A stretch of 64,000 nucleotides of DNA. Origin: Oscillospiraceae bacterium (lineage in GTDB: Bacteria; Bacillota; Clostridia; Lachnospirales; Lachnospiraceae). Positions 8,427 through 16,272 of this stretch are shown piece by piece. A model generated the notes under the pieces. It saw nothing but the letters and a program-made list of their open reading frames with translations, had not been told where the DNA came from and did no database searches. The stretch is from positions 62,001 through 126,000 of the forward strand of contig JAETOO010000007.1 in assembly GCA_021771715.1 (NCBI GenBank), in the 5' to 3' direction. The translations under genes and the position numbers were made by a program. Positions within the stretch are counted from its first letter, which is position 1. Every line of letters begins with the position of its first letter.

Positions 8427-8885
8427 CTATCTGTCATGTTTGTATCCGCCCCGTTTTCGAAAGCAGTCCCACACAATCTGAAAGATGACCGTCGTCGTCG
8501 TGATCCCCGCCGCCATGCTCGCGGCAAAGAGCAGCGCATACGTGCTCTGTTCGGTGAAACCCGGCCAGTCCCGGCTCATGAGGCACGCCATCGTCCTGTA
8601 AAGCGACGCGCCCGGGATCAGCGGAATCGCCGCGGAGACGAGGAAAACCGTGACCGGCGTCTTGTGGATCCGCGCCATGCACTCCGCATACAGTGTCAGC
8701 ATGACGGACGAACAGAACCCGCACGCGTATGGGTTCGCATTCACGTGCTCCACCGCCAGGTAGACTCCCCAGCCAAGGAATCCGCCGAGCGTGGCGAAGA
8801 CCAGTTTTTTCCCTCGGATATTGAACAGCGCGGCGAACCCCAGCGAGCCGGCCGTCGCCGCCATCAGTTGAACAAACTCCTGCAT
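8427..8885 (-). CDS. threonine/serine exporter, small subunit (ThrE_2, YjjB-like)
   Basis: 152-residue membrane protein with four or five hydrophobic stretches (ATAGSLGFAALFNIRGKKL, FATLGGFLGWGVYLAV, VTVFLVSAAIPLIPGASLYR, STYALLFAASMAAGI). The PLIPGASLY motif is typical of the ThrE C-terminal domain, which with the ThrE_1 partner exports threonine, serine or dicarboxylates. The start at 8885 follows AGGAG; the longer frame from 8966 is not membrane-like. The partner gene lies immediately upstream with an 81-bp gap, so the two form an operon. Confidence 0.88.
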   Translation of the reverse strand: MQEFVQLMAATAGSLGFAALFNIRGKKLVFATLGGFLGWGVYLAVEHVNANPYACGFCSSVMLTLYAECMARIHKTPVTVFLVSAAIPLIPGASLYRTMACLMSRDWPGFTEQSTYALLFAASMAAGITTTTVIFQIVWDCFRKRGGYKHDR

Positions 8886-8966
8886 ATGTAACTCCTCTCG
8901 ACTCAAGCTGCCGGATGTGCCGCTTCCGCGCGGCCATGCAGCTATGTAAAACGGCCTCGTCCGCAC

Positions 8967-9722
8967 CTAAAAAAGAAAGCCCGCAAACGTGAAGCCCAGC
9001 GCGATGATCACAGACCGCAAGACCGACTCCACAAACCGAATCGCCCCGGTGATCGTATCACCGGAAAACATGTCGCGCAGGGCATTGGTGAACGCGATTC
9101 CCGGAATCAAGAGCATGATATTTCCGATGCTGATCAAATCCGTGTGGGCTCCGATGCCGGTCAGGACCAGCAGATTTGCGCAGAACCCGCCGGCGACAGA
9201 GCACAGAAGCGCCGTGATCAGCGTATTGACGGGCGTCCTGCCAAGAACTGTCTCCAGGAATTTCAACAGCACGCCGATGATCGCGGAGGCGGCCATATCC
9301 TTCAGATTGCCGCCGAAAAACAGCGAAAAGGACCCGGATATCAGCGCGTAGATCAGGATCTGCACGCCCAGAGAATACCGCGGCCCATTTTGAATTTTTT
9401 CCAGCGCCTCCGCAATTCTTTCAGGCTCCGGGCGCGTTTCACAGATGTTCCTAGAAAGTTCGTTCAGTTCATCCAGCTTGTTCAGATCGTTCGACATTCC
9501 GGACACGCGCCGCGTCTGCGTGCACGTCCCGAATCCTTCCCCGTACATCGTCGTGACAATGCTCGAGGTGATCGAAAACACGTCTACCCGCAGCGCGCCG
9601 TACGCCATACAAATGCGGCGAATCGTGTCCTCCACCCTGCTGACCTCCGCCCCGTTTATCAGCAGCTGCTCCCCGATCGACATCGCGCAGGAGAGGTACT
9701 GCTCTGCATCGTCTCTGTTCAT
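8967..9722 (-). CDS. threonine/serine exporter, large subunit (ThrE_1, YjjP-like)
   Basis: 251 residues. The soluble N-terminal part (GEQLLINGAEVSRVEDTIRR, VDVFSITSSIVTTM) carries the conserved GAEV.RVE signature of ThrE_1. The C-terminal half holds about five membrane helices with LLIPGIAFTNALRD. Together with the small subunit it is expected to act as an amino-acid or dicarboxylate exporter. The start at 9722 has GGAGGAG upstream. A promoter with TATAAT at 9858-9863 fits this operon. Confidence 0.88.
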   Translation of the reverse strand: MNRDDAEQYLSCAMSIGEQLLINGAEVSRVEDTIRRICMAYGALRVDVFSITSSIVTTMYGEGFGTCTQTRRVSGMSNDLNKLDELNELSRNICETRPEPERIAEALEKIQNGPRYSLGVQILIYALISGSFSLFFGGNLKDMAASAIIGVLLKFLETVLGRTPVNTLITALLCSVAGGFCANLLVLTGIGAHTDLISIGNIMLLIPGIAFTNALRDMFSGDTITGAIRFVESVLRSVIIALGFTFAGFLF

Positions 9723-9857
9723 AACGCTCCTCCGAAATTCCAGCATTGGAAGCTCCCCCTATCTGCCTTCGAGACAGAAATAGCTTCTGCTCCATGAATC
9801 TGGTCATCCACTCTTCCGGATTTCATTGGGCAGACCGGATTACCTGATTTTCATCCG

Positions 9858-9886
9858 ATTATATCACGTCCGCTCTCCATTGACCA
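9858..9886 (-). promoter_or_regulatory. promoter of the ThrE-type operon
   Basis: Minus strand: TGGTCA (9881-9886), 17-bp spacer, perfect TATAAT (9858-9863). It gives a leader of about 130 nt before the ATG at 9722. Confidence 0.6.
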
Positions 9887-9943
9887 TAAAAATATCACAC
9901 ATCACAGCCCACAAAGCCCCTCTGGCCGCTCTCCTCTCAGCGC

Positions 9944-11296
9944 TTACTTTTTTCCTGCATCCGCCTTTCCCATCTTCAGATCCCCGTTCGCCGGGTTGTC
10001 CAGCAAAACTCCCTGCGCGTCAAACCGGGAGCCGTGACAGGGGCAGTCCCAGGAATGCTCCGCCTCATTCCACTTCAGGGCGCACCCCAGATGCGGGCAG
10101 CGCTTTTTCGAGATCGCAAGCAGGTTGACCGTCGCCTCCCAGCCATTGACGAATAGCTGCGGCTTCCACAGGCTCCTCGACGGGTCAAACACCGGCGCAC
10201 AGCTGTTTTCTCTCTCCAGGACCAGGTCCGCCAGAATCATGGCCGCTGTCATAGCTGAGGTCATCCCCCACTTGTTGAAGCCGGTCGCCACAAAACATCC
10301 CGGCATCCGCTTCGAGTACGGCCCGATGTACGGAATGCCATCCAGTGTCATGCAGTCCTGCGTCGCCCAGGCGTATCTCTCGCGTGCCTCCGGATAGTAC
10401 CTCGCAGCGACCTCACGCAGTTCCTGCCAGTTGCCACCCGTTTTGCCCGTCCTGTGAGAGCCGCCGCCCAGCAGCAGGAAGTCCCCGCAGCCGCGAAACG
10501 ACAGACCGCCCTTTGCCTCATCCAGATACATCCGCTCGATCCCCCGGGCATTTTCCAGAGCGAGCACATACGAGCGGTGCTGGTACAACTTCAGAAAATA
10601 CATGCCGTGCTTGTTGTCCATCGGAAAATGCGTGGCAACGATCAGCTTTTGGAAGTGAATGCTGCCCTTCTCGGTCACCGCCGTGTGTTCTGCCAGCTCC
10701 TTGACGGGCGTATGCTCGCGGATATTCAAGTTTTCTGCGATCCGCGCAAGGAACTTCAGCGGGTGAAACTGCGCCTGATTCGCAAAACAGACTGCCCCCG
10801 CGGTCGGAAACGGGAGCTCCTCTGTCCTGGCGAGCTCCGCCGCAAAGCCCAGCCGCTCCAGCGACACCACCTCCCGCCCGAGCTTATCCAGTGCCGCCAT
10901 CTCCCGCTCAAGCGTTTGAGCATCGTCCACCGCATACACGCACGCTGTCTTTTTCTCAAAACCACAGTCTATGCCGGCGCAGAGCTCAAAATATTTCTGC
11001 ACGGCGCGCTGATTCGCCTCCAGGTACATCCCCGCCCGCTCAGCCCCGACGCTCTGCAACAGCTTGTCATAGATCAGCCCGTGCTGGGAGGTGATCTTGG
11101 CCGTCGTATTTCCCGTGACCCCGCAGCAGATCGTGCGCCGCTCCACGAGCAGGCAGTCCACGCCCCTCTCCCGGAGAAAATACGCGCACAGAATCCCCGC
11201 GATCCCTCCGCCGATAATCAAAACCTCCGTCTCCGTGCTGCCCTCCAGCGCCCGAAACCGCGGCAGCGAAGCGCTCTCTGTCCAAATCGAATCCAT
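9944..11296 (-). CDS. FAD-dependent oxidoreductase with C-terminal Rieske domain
   Basis: 450 residues. N-terminal FAD motif IIGGGIAGILCAYFLRERG then LLVERR, a DadA/GlpO-like substrate domain, and the late GFNKWGMTSAMTAA FAD contact. Residues from about 365 form a Rieske-type domain: CPHLGCALKW and CPCHGSRFDAQG provide the two Cys-His pairs for a 2Fe-2S cluster. This architecture is widespread in Firmicutes and usually labelled FAD-dependent oxidoreductase; the substrate is unknown. The ATG at 11296 follows GGAGGTAGGTGC. It appears to be monocistronic, with a minisatellite array directly upstream. Confidence 0.9.
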   Translation of the reverse strand: MDSIWTESASLPRFRALEGSTETEVLIIGGGIAGILCAYFLRERGVDCLLVERRTICCGVTGNTTAKITSQHGLIYDKLLQSVGAERAGMYLEANQRAVQKYFELCAGIDCGFEKKTACVYAVDDAQTLEREMAALDKLGREVVSLERLGFAAELARTEELPFPTAGAVCFANQAQFHPLKFLARIAENLNIREHTPVKELAEHTAVTEKGSIHFQKLIVATHFPMDNKHGMYFLKLYQHRSYVLALENARGIERMYLDEAKGGLSFRGCGDFLLLGGGSHRTGKTGGNWQELREVAARYYPEARERYAWATQDCMTLDGIPYIGPYSKRMPGCFVATGFNKWGMTSAMTAAMILADLVLERENSCAPVFDPSRSLWKPQLFVNGWEATVNLLAISKKRCPHLGCALKWNEAEHSWDCPCHGSRFDAQGVLLDNPANGDLKMGKADAGKK

Positions 11297-11332
11297 GCAC
11301 CTACCTCCAAACTATTTTCTGCTCACACAAAT

Positions 11333-11535
11333 CCCTGCCTTTTTCTCCCAGGTAATGTCTATTTCCGCAAGATCCCTGCCTTTTTCTCCCAGGCAATGTC
11401 TGTTCCCGCAAGATCCCTGCCTTTTCTCCCAGGTAATGTCTGTTCCCGCAAGATCCCTGCCTTTTCTCCTTGGCAATGTCTGTTCCCGCGAAGCCCCTGC
11501 CTCTTTCTCCCAGGAATTATCTGTCCGGATAGTAT
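11333..11535. repeat. 40/41-bp tandem repeat, five copies
   Basis: CCCTGCC begins at 11333, 11374, 11415, 11455 and 11495. Each unit contains a TTTTCTCCCAGG block, a GTAATGTCT-like block and TTCCCGCAAGAT. One unit loses a T, giving the 40-bp period. It lies between the divergent FAD-Rieske and uracil-DNA glycosylase genes, where their promoters would be expected. Confidence 0.9.
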
Positions 11536-11828
11536 GTGCAGGTGAGTGGGTTTCATGCATTTTTTCCACTCTTCTTATATCGAAATGATTTCACCGTCTA
11601 ATCCGCCGCCGTCAGGGACGATTGCAGAGACCACGAAACCGTTACCCTTCAACAAAACAGCTTATCTCCTATTTTTTTCTCAGCGCTCAGCATGATTTTT
11701 CAAAATACGTTTCCTTCTTCCTGCGGAATGTGATATACTCATCTCAGCTCTTCTGCAGACACGCGCCGCCTCCTGTGACTACGGACCATGTGCCGCAGTG
11801 CAGCAGAAGAAAGAAAGGGATCCCACAC
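11536..11828. other. leader region of the uracil-DNA glycosylase gene
   Basis: Non-coding. A TATACT -10 box lies near 11732-11737 with a weak -35. AAGAAAGGG lies upstream of the ATG at 11829. With the repeat array this fills the 532-bp gap between the divergent genes. Confidence 0.4.
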
Positions 11829-12380
11829 ATGTATACTTATGAAGAATTAAAAAATTTTGTAGATCACTGTCCGAGGTGCCAGCTGGCGCGCACGCGGAAC
11901 AGGGCGGTTATGGGGAAGGGCAATCTGAACTCCCCCATTCTTTTTATCGCCGAGGCGCCCGGGAACAGCGAGGACCGGGACGGAATCCCTTTCACCGGCC
12001 CCTCCGGAACCGTGTTCGACGACCTGCTGGGGAGCATCGGCCTGAACCGGCAGGACATCTACCTGACAAATATTGTCAAATGCCACCCGCCGAACAACCG
12101 CGATCCGCTTCCCCAGGAGCAGGAGGCCTGCATCGCCTACCTGAAATACGAGACGCTGCTGATCCGGCCCAAAATCATCGTCTGTCTGGGACGGATCGCC
12201 GCCCAGCGGATCATCCGCCCCGACTACCGGATCACCCGGGAGCACGGAACCTTTCTTTATCGCAAAAACACCTGGCTGACCGCCGTCTACCACCCCTCCG
12301 CGATTCTGCGCGATCCGGCAAAGCTGGAGGAGACGAAGGCGGATTTCCGGAAGATCCGGGAAAAATGGGAAACGCTCTGA
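11829..12380 (+). CDS. uracil-DNA glycosylase, family 4 (4Fe-4S)
   Basis: 183 residues. It removes uracil from DNA and starts base excision repair. The family-4 signatures are complete: Cys14 and Cys17 (HCPRCQLARTRN), the active-site motif IAEAPGNSEDRDGIPFTGPSG, NIVKCHPPNNRDPLPQE, cluster cysteines 101 and 119 (CIAYLKYE, IIVCLGR), and the late YHPSAILR motif. The reading frame is open 207 bp further upstream, but 11829 is the first ATG with a binding site (AAGAAAGGG). The next gene starts 20 bp downstream on the same strand, suggesting joint transcription. Confidence 0.93.
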   Translation: MYTYEELKNFVDHCPRCQLARTRNRAVMGKGNLNSPILFIAEAPGNSEDRDGIPFTGPSGTVFDDLLGSIGLNRQDIYLTNIVKCHPPNNRDPLPQEQEACIAYLKYETLLIRPKIIVCLGRIAAQRIIRPDYRITREHGTFLYRKNTWLTAVYHPSAILRDPAKLEETKADFRKIREKWETL

Positions 12381-12400
12381 GATAGTGGAGAAAATCAAAA

Positions 12401-13894
12401 ATGATTGTATCTGAGATTCCGATAAAAGAATTTTTGCCCAAGATAAAGGCTGCCGCTCATCAGGATGGGTACGACTGGCTCATGGTGCTGGCCGCGAGAG
12501 AATTGGATGCGCAGAACGCATATCGCGACTTAGCCGAACACTGGTCCTCCTTTCACAGCCTGACAGGAAGACAGGTTCTGTTTTTGTTCGCCGGAAATTC
12601 ACTGACGAATCTGACCGGTGTCGTAAAAAAGGATTCCTGTCATTCTGAAACGGCTCCAAACCTGGGGATCCTGCCTGTCAAAATCGGAAATCACACGGAA
12701 TCCATCGAGTTGTACCGCTATACATCTAAAACGGAACTGCGAAAAATACTCGATTCGCACACGGATGCCATAAACGACCTGAAGGAATACTACCGTCTAA
12801 AAGAATCCGACATTCCTTCCCTGATTGTATATGCAACCGATACCGGGCAGGAATGCACAGACCGCATTCTCCTCCCCTTAGCCGGCCCGCAAAGTCTATA
12901 CCAGCTGATCAAAGAAGTGCTTACTGTGATGGAGGACTGCTATGACCAATATGGCGGACCTCTGCGCCCTCCCGCAAAACCGGTCATACGAACCAGCAAA
13001 AAATCTCCTCTGGTCCGTTTCCGCGCAGCGCGGGATGCTCTGGATACGTTTGTCAGAACAACAGACTGGGAGACACCGGATGCTCTGTTAGCGGACATCC
13101 GGCGCAACGAGAATCCGGCACACTTTATGAAACAACAATTTGATCATCAAACGATCGCTTCCATCCGGCAATACAGTGATCTGCTTCAGGCATATCCCGA
13201 CATCGCCAGGGAAGAGGCAGCCGACCGTCAGCGATATCTTCAGTGGAATGCAGAGCGCGACAGGTATGAGGCCTGCCGACAAGCCATTGCCGCAACACTT
13301 CGCGCATGGCGCCCAAAAGGAAGCGCGTTTTCCCGCGGCACGCCGCCTTCCCCTGACCTCGAAGCAGGTATCCGAAAAGCACTCCAAAACATTATGATTA
13401 CTCCTCTTTACAGAGGGTGTAACGAAGATGAGCTGAATCGCGCGGTCCGCAATCAGTTAAGTTTGCAATATCACATAAAAGATCAAACACAGCAGGGAAG
13501 CTCCGCCAGCGGAAACGGGGTCGGCGAACCGGATCTGCTCATTTGCGATTTCTCTGACCAACCGCTTGCAATCTATGAGGGCTTAGTTCTATCCTGCCTG
13601 AACAGAGGTTATTTCAAGAAACATCTGGAAAAGGTCCTGCTGCCAACCCGCTACAACCCTCTGGGCTGCAAATCGATCTATGTTGCCATCTACGGGACCG
13701 CGAAGGATTTTCAAGCACATTGGCGACGCATTTGCCGCTATCTGTCCGAGTACGATTTTGAATATCCTATCCAGAGTCCCTTCACGGAATACGAACACAG
13801 GTACACAGAGCTGCGCGAGGGCTCCGTCACGCTCCTCCACAACAGCGATCGTATCGTAATCCATTTCTCCTTAATTAATATGTATACTAAGTGA
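12401..13894 (+). CDS. unrecognised two-domain protein, candidate defence-type protein
   Basis: 497 residues, not assigned to a known family by eye. The N-terminal ~130 residues carry a pattern (LAEHWSSFHSLTGRQVLFLF) seen in prokaryotic conflict proteins as an alpha/beta sensor module. The C-terminal ~150 residues (DELNRAVRNQLSLQYHIKDQ, GVGEPDLLICDF, PLAIYEGLVL, YNPLGCKSIYVAIYG, FQAHWRR) have the layout of a PD-(D/E)XK nuclease-like fold, with GEPDLLI followed by an E-containing strand, although a clear catalytic Lys is not seen. The middle is helical and charged. It starts 20 bp after the glycosylase stop and ends at a strong terminator. Codon use is less GC-rich than the core. Function is inference only. 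Confidence 0.5.
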   Translation: MIVSEIPIKEFLPKIKAAAHQDGYDWLMVLAARELDAQNAYRDLAEHWSSFHSLTGRQVLFLFAGNSLTNLTGVVKKDSCHSETAPNLGILPVKIGNHTESIELYRYTSKTELRKILDSHTDAINDLKEYYRLKESDIPSLIVYATDTGQECTDRILLPLAGPQSLYQLIKEVLTVMEDCYDQYGGPLRPPAKPVIRTSKKSPLVRFRAARDALDTFVRTTDWETPDALLADIRRNENPAHFMKQQFDHQTIASIRQYSDLLQAYPDIAREEAADRQRYLQWNAERDRYEACRQAIAATLRAWRPKGSAFSRGTPPSPDLEAGIRKALQNIMITPLYRGCNEDELNRAVRNQLSLQYHIKDQTQQGSSASGNGVGEPDLLICDFSDQPLAIYEGLVLSCLNRGYFKKHLEKVLLPTRYNPLGCKSIYVAIYGTAKDFQAHWRRICRYLSEYDFEYPIQSPFTEYEHRYTELREGSVTLLHNSDRIVIHFSLINMYTK

Positions 13895-13924
13895 AAGTGG
13901 CGTACCCTGCGCCCATAGACAAGC

Positions 13925-13976
13925 CAACACCCAGGAATCTCAACATATTCTATTGAGACTCTTGGGTGTTGTTCTT
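13925..13976 (+). terminator. terminator after the unknown gene
   Basis: CAACACCCA and TGGGTGTTG form the base of a stem that continues through TCTCAA/TTGAGA with a small mismatch, followed by TTCTT. It closes the glycosylase-unknown gene unit. Confidence 0.75.
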
Positions 13977-14047
13977 ATCAAATCAGTTCTATCAGAAAGC
14001 ATCAATCATATATTATCTTTCCTGGATACGACTGACACAACCGCTTA

Positions 14048-14146
14048 TTATAAAATTTCGCATTTCCAGTAAATTTTTGTTGCCGCAGGATCTGAATCAT
14101 GCCAGAATATAGAAAGAACACAGAAAACGAAATTTGAAAGGAGCAC
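14048..14146 (+). repeat. duplicated 99-bp promoter/leader, copy A1
   Basis: Matches 15502-15600 over 99 bp without gaps and with 7 substitutions. It ends in the AAAGGAGCAC ribosome binding site of the acetyltransferase. TTGCCG and CAGAAT spaced by 17 bp lie inside it, so it is probably a complete promoter plus leader. Confidence 0.9.
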
Positions 14147-14147
14147 T

Positions 14148-14621
14148 ATGCACTATACAATACGAGAGCTGCAAAAACCCGACTATCCGCTGCTGGATGA
14201 CTTTTTATACGAAGCGATTTTTGTTCCAAAGGGCAGCGAACCTCCTCCAAAAGCTATTATCACATCTCCCGAATTGCAGGTTTACGTTGCGCACTTTGGA
14301 GAACGAAAAGATGACAGGGGCCTCGTTGCGGAGGTTGACGGCAAAATCGTCGGCGCTGTCTGGGTTCGCATTATGGATGACTACGGGCATATCGACAATG
14401 AAACACCCTCTCTGGCAATTTCCCTCTATAAAGAATACAGGGGATCGGGCATTGGAACCGCCATACTGAAAGAACTCCTCGCTCTGCTAAAAGCACATGG
14501 ATATGGGCGTGTTTCCCTCTCCGTTCAAAAAGCCAACTATGCGGCAAAGCTGTATCAGAAGGTAGGATTTGAAATTGTAAGGGAAAATGAGGAAGAATAC
14601 ATTATGGTGAACTACTTATAA
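14148..14621 (+). CDS. GNAT-family N-acetyltransferase
   Basis: 157 residues with the GNAT acetyl-CoA signature: GKIVGAVWVRIMD (strand beta-4), EYRGSGIGTAILKELLALL (the R/Q-x-x-G-x-G/A pyrophosphate loop), then LSVQKANYAAKLYQKVGFEI, the usual final motif. The substrate cannot be told. AAAGGAG lies 6 nt before the ATG. The gene is driven by leader A1, a near copy of the leader of the response regulator 1.45 kb away. Confidence 0.9.
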   Translation: MHYTIRELQKPDYPLLDDFLYEAIFVPKGSEPPPKAIITSPELQVYVAHFGERKDDRGLVAEVDGKIVGAVWVRIMDDYGHIDNETPSLAISLYKEYRGSGIGTAILKELLALLKAHGYGRVSLSVQKANYAAKLYQKVGFEIVRENEEEYIMVNYL

Positions 14622-14659
14622 ATCTGGGAATGGATATCATTTATTGCGGAGGAATTACC

Positions 14660-14707
14660 ATGAATTTCCCTGAAATCACGTCGTCGGATGATATGCACGA
14701 ATCATAA
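14660..14707 (+). pseudogene. 15-codon open frame, probable gene remnant
   Basis: GGAGG, 7-nt spacing, ATG, then MNFPEITSSDDMHES and a stop. It follows the acetyltransferase by 38 bp and precedes its terminator. A good start signal on so short a frame suggests a truncated second gene of the operon; a true small peptide is also possible. Confidence 0.35.
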
Positions 14708-14776
14708 AAAATTTTATTATACGCCACAAATTTTGTTCTGTTCCAAGTTTTGAAAAAAAATTGTCTTACAGACACC

Positions 14777-14810
14777 GCCTATCCTGTTGGCGGACAGGAT
14801 AGGCATTTTT
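14777..14810 (+). terminator. terminator after the acetyltransferase
   Basis: Perfect 11-bp stem (GCCTATCCTGT and complement), 6-nt loop, then ATTTTT. Confidence 0.9.
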
Positions 14811-14837
14811 CAGGCGTTGCAATAAGGTTTTGATTTA

Positions 14838-15428
14838 CTAAATCCTTTTGATAAGAATACTTTTTTCGGAGTCAGAAACTCCCATTGCTGCCATTGCCTG
14901 CTCCGCTGTCCATCCTAAATTCTTCATCAAATTATGGAGTGTTTCATGCATCAGTTTACCAAGCTCCGTCTCGTCTTTTATCTGCGAATTCACATATACG
15001 ATATGCGCCTCATCTTTAAATACTATACCTGTTTCTTTGATCATCCGGTCAACATGGTAAATAGGCAATCCGGCTTTTAAGACATCATTTTCTGTGATAA
15101 AAATAACATAAGTCTCTGCAAGATTCTCATACTCATCACCTGGCTCCGTTACATTTGCATCCAGCAAACTGCTGTTATATCTGGCCCGTTTAATACTGGC
15201 TCCCCGATCACTTCTCTGGATTTCGATATTATAGACACGATCATTTATGTCAACCGCTATAATATCCAACCGAATAGATCGTCCCTGCAAATTCTTTACA
15301 TCATGCTGTGCGTGTACTTTACGGACATCCAGGTCTTTTCTGTTTAAAATAATCTGCAGCAAAAACTGTGCACACACTTTATCCTCAAAAACCTTGCTCA
15401 TGAAGTCATCAAACCTCTTTACTGCCAC
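14838..15428 (-). CDS. Rpn/PDDEXK-family transposase-like nuclease
   Basis: 196 residues of the PD-(D/E)XK nuclease family transposase group (Rpn/YhgA-like, recombination-promoting nucleases). Typical features: FDDFMSKVFEDK at the start, RLDIIAVDINDRVYNIEIQR with the D and E-x-Q active-site strand, then YVIFITENDVLK and GIVFKDEAHIVYVN. The end, GWTAEQAMAAMG, is the usual helical tail. It may begin with GTG at 15428, but a minus-strand promoter (TTGTAA, 17 bp, TATGAT) lies so close that the ATG at 15401 (MSKVFEDK) is possible. It sits between the two copies of the 99-bp leader in reverse orientation. Confidence 0.82.
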   Translation of the reverse strand: MAVKRFDDFMSKVFEDKVCAQFLLQIILNRKDLDVRKVHAQHDVKNLQGRSIRLDIIAVDINDRVYNIEIQRSDRGASIKRARYNSSLLDANVTEPGDEYENLAETYVIFITENDVLKAGLPIYHVDRMIKETGIVFKDEAHIVYVNSQIKDETELGKLMHETLHNLMKNLGWTAEQAMAAMGVSDSEKSILIKRI

Positions 15429-15501
15429 CTATATCATACCACAGAAAGCACTTCTTTACAATTCGCATTCACTCGCTCACTTGGTTAATTACGACCGGTT
15501 T

Positions 15502-15600
15502 TTATGAAATTCCGCATTTCCAATAAATTTTTGTTGCCGCAGGATCTGAATTATGCCAGAATATAGAAAGAACACGGGAAACGAAATTTGAAGGGAGCAC
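15502..15600 (+). repeat. duplicated 99-bp promoter/leader, copy A2
   Basis: Second copy of the segment at 14048-14146, same orientation. It ends in GAAGGGAGCAC before the ATG of the response regulator at 15604, two bases further from the start codon than in copy A1. Two unrelated genes thus share one leader. Confidence 0.9.
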
Positions 15601-15603
15601 GAT

Positions 15604-16272
15604 ATGGCGAATATCCTGGTTGTTGAGGATGAGAAGAATATGCAGGAAATCATTGCCGACTATATGCGGCGGGGCGGTCATACCTGTATGACGGCGGACG
15701 ATGGTGTGGATGCGCTGATGGTATTGAAAAGCAATCCGATGGATCTGATGATACTGGATCTTATGATGCCCCACCTTGACGGCTTCTCTGTCTGCAAAAT
15801 GGCGCGAGAAATGAGCAGCCTTCCCATTATTATCCTGACGGCCAAAGACGGCGAGGACGAGAAACTGCGAGGCTATGATCTGGGCGCTGACGATTACATG
15901 ACGAAACCGTTTAGTCCCAAAGTGCTGCTGGCAAAAGTCAATGCCTTACTGCGCCGCTCCTCTGCGCTCCCGACAGATACCGTGTGCGCCGGAAAAATCT
16001 CCCTCATGCCCGCTTCCCACAAAGTCTTCTTGGACGGACAGGAAATCGCTCTGACCCACAAGGAGTATGCGCTGCTCTCCTTTTTCATGGCGAACCCGGA
16101 ACAGATTTTCAGCAGAGAACAGCTTCTAAACCGGATATGGGGCTATGACTTTGAGGGAACGACCAGAACGGTGGACACGCATATCAAGACTCTGCGCCAA
16201 AAGCTGGGAAGCGAGGGAAAGCACATTACCACGCTGATTCGCTCTGGATATAAGTTCGAGGTGACAATATGA
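15604..16272 (+). CDS. OmpR-family response regulator
   Basis: 222 residues. Receiver domain with acidic VEDEKN, phospho-acceptor Asp in LMILDLMMPHLDGF, Thr in IILTAKDGEDE and Lys in MTKPFSPK. The C-terminal winged helix (ALTHKEYALLSFFMANPEQI, FSREQLLNRIWGYDFEGTTR, TVDTHIKTLRQKLG, RSGYKFE) is of OmpR/PhoB type. It overlaps the sensor kinase by 4 bp. Its likely target is the three-gene ABC exporter downstream, where TCACACC direct repeats lie. Confidence 0.95.
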   Translation: MANILVVEDEKNMQEIIADYMRRGGHTCMTADDGVDALMVLKSNPMDLMILDLMMPHLDGFSVCKMAREMSSLPIIILTAKDGEDEKLRGYDLGADDYMTKPFSPKVLLAKVNALLRRSSALPTDTVCAGKISLMPASHKVFLDGQEIALTHKEYALLSFFMANPEQIFSREQLLNRIWGYDFEGTTRTVDTHIKTLRQKLGSEGKHITTLIRSGYKFEVTI

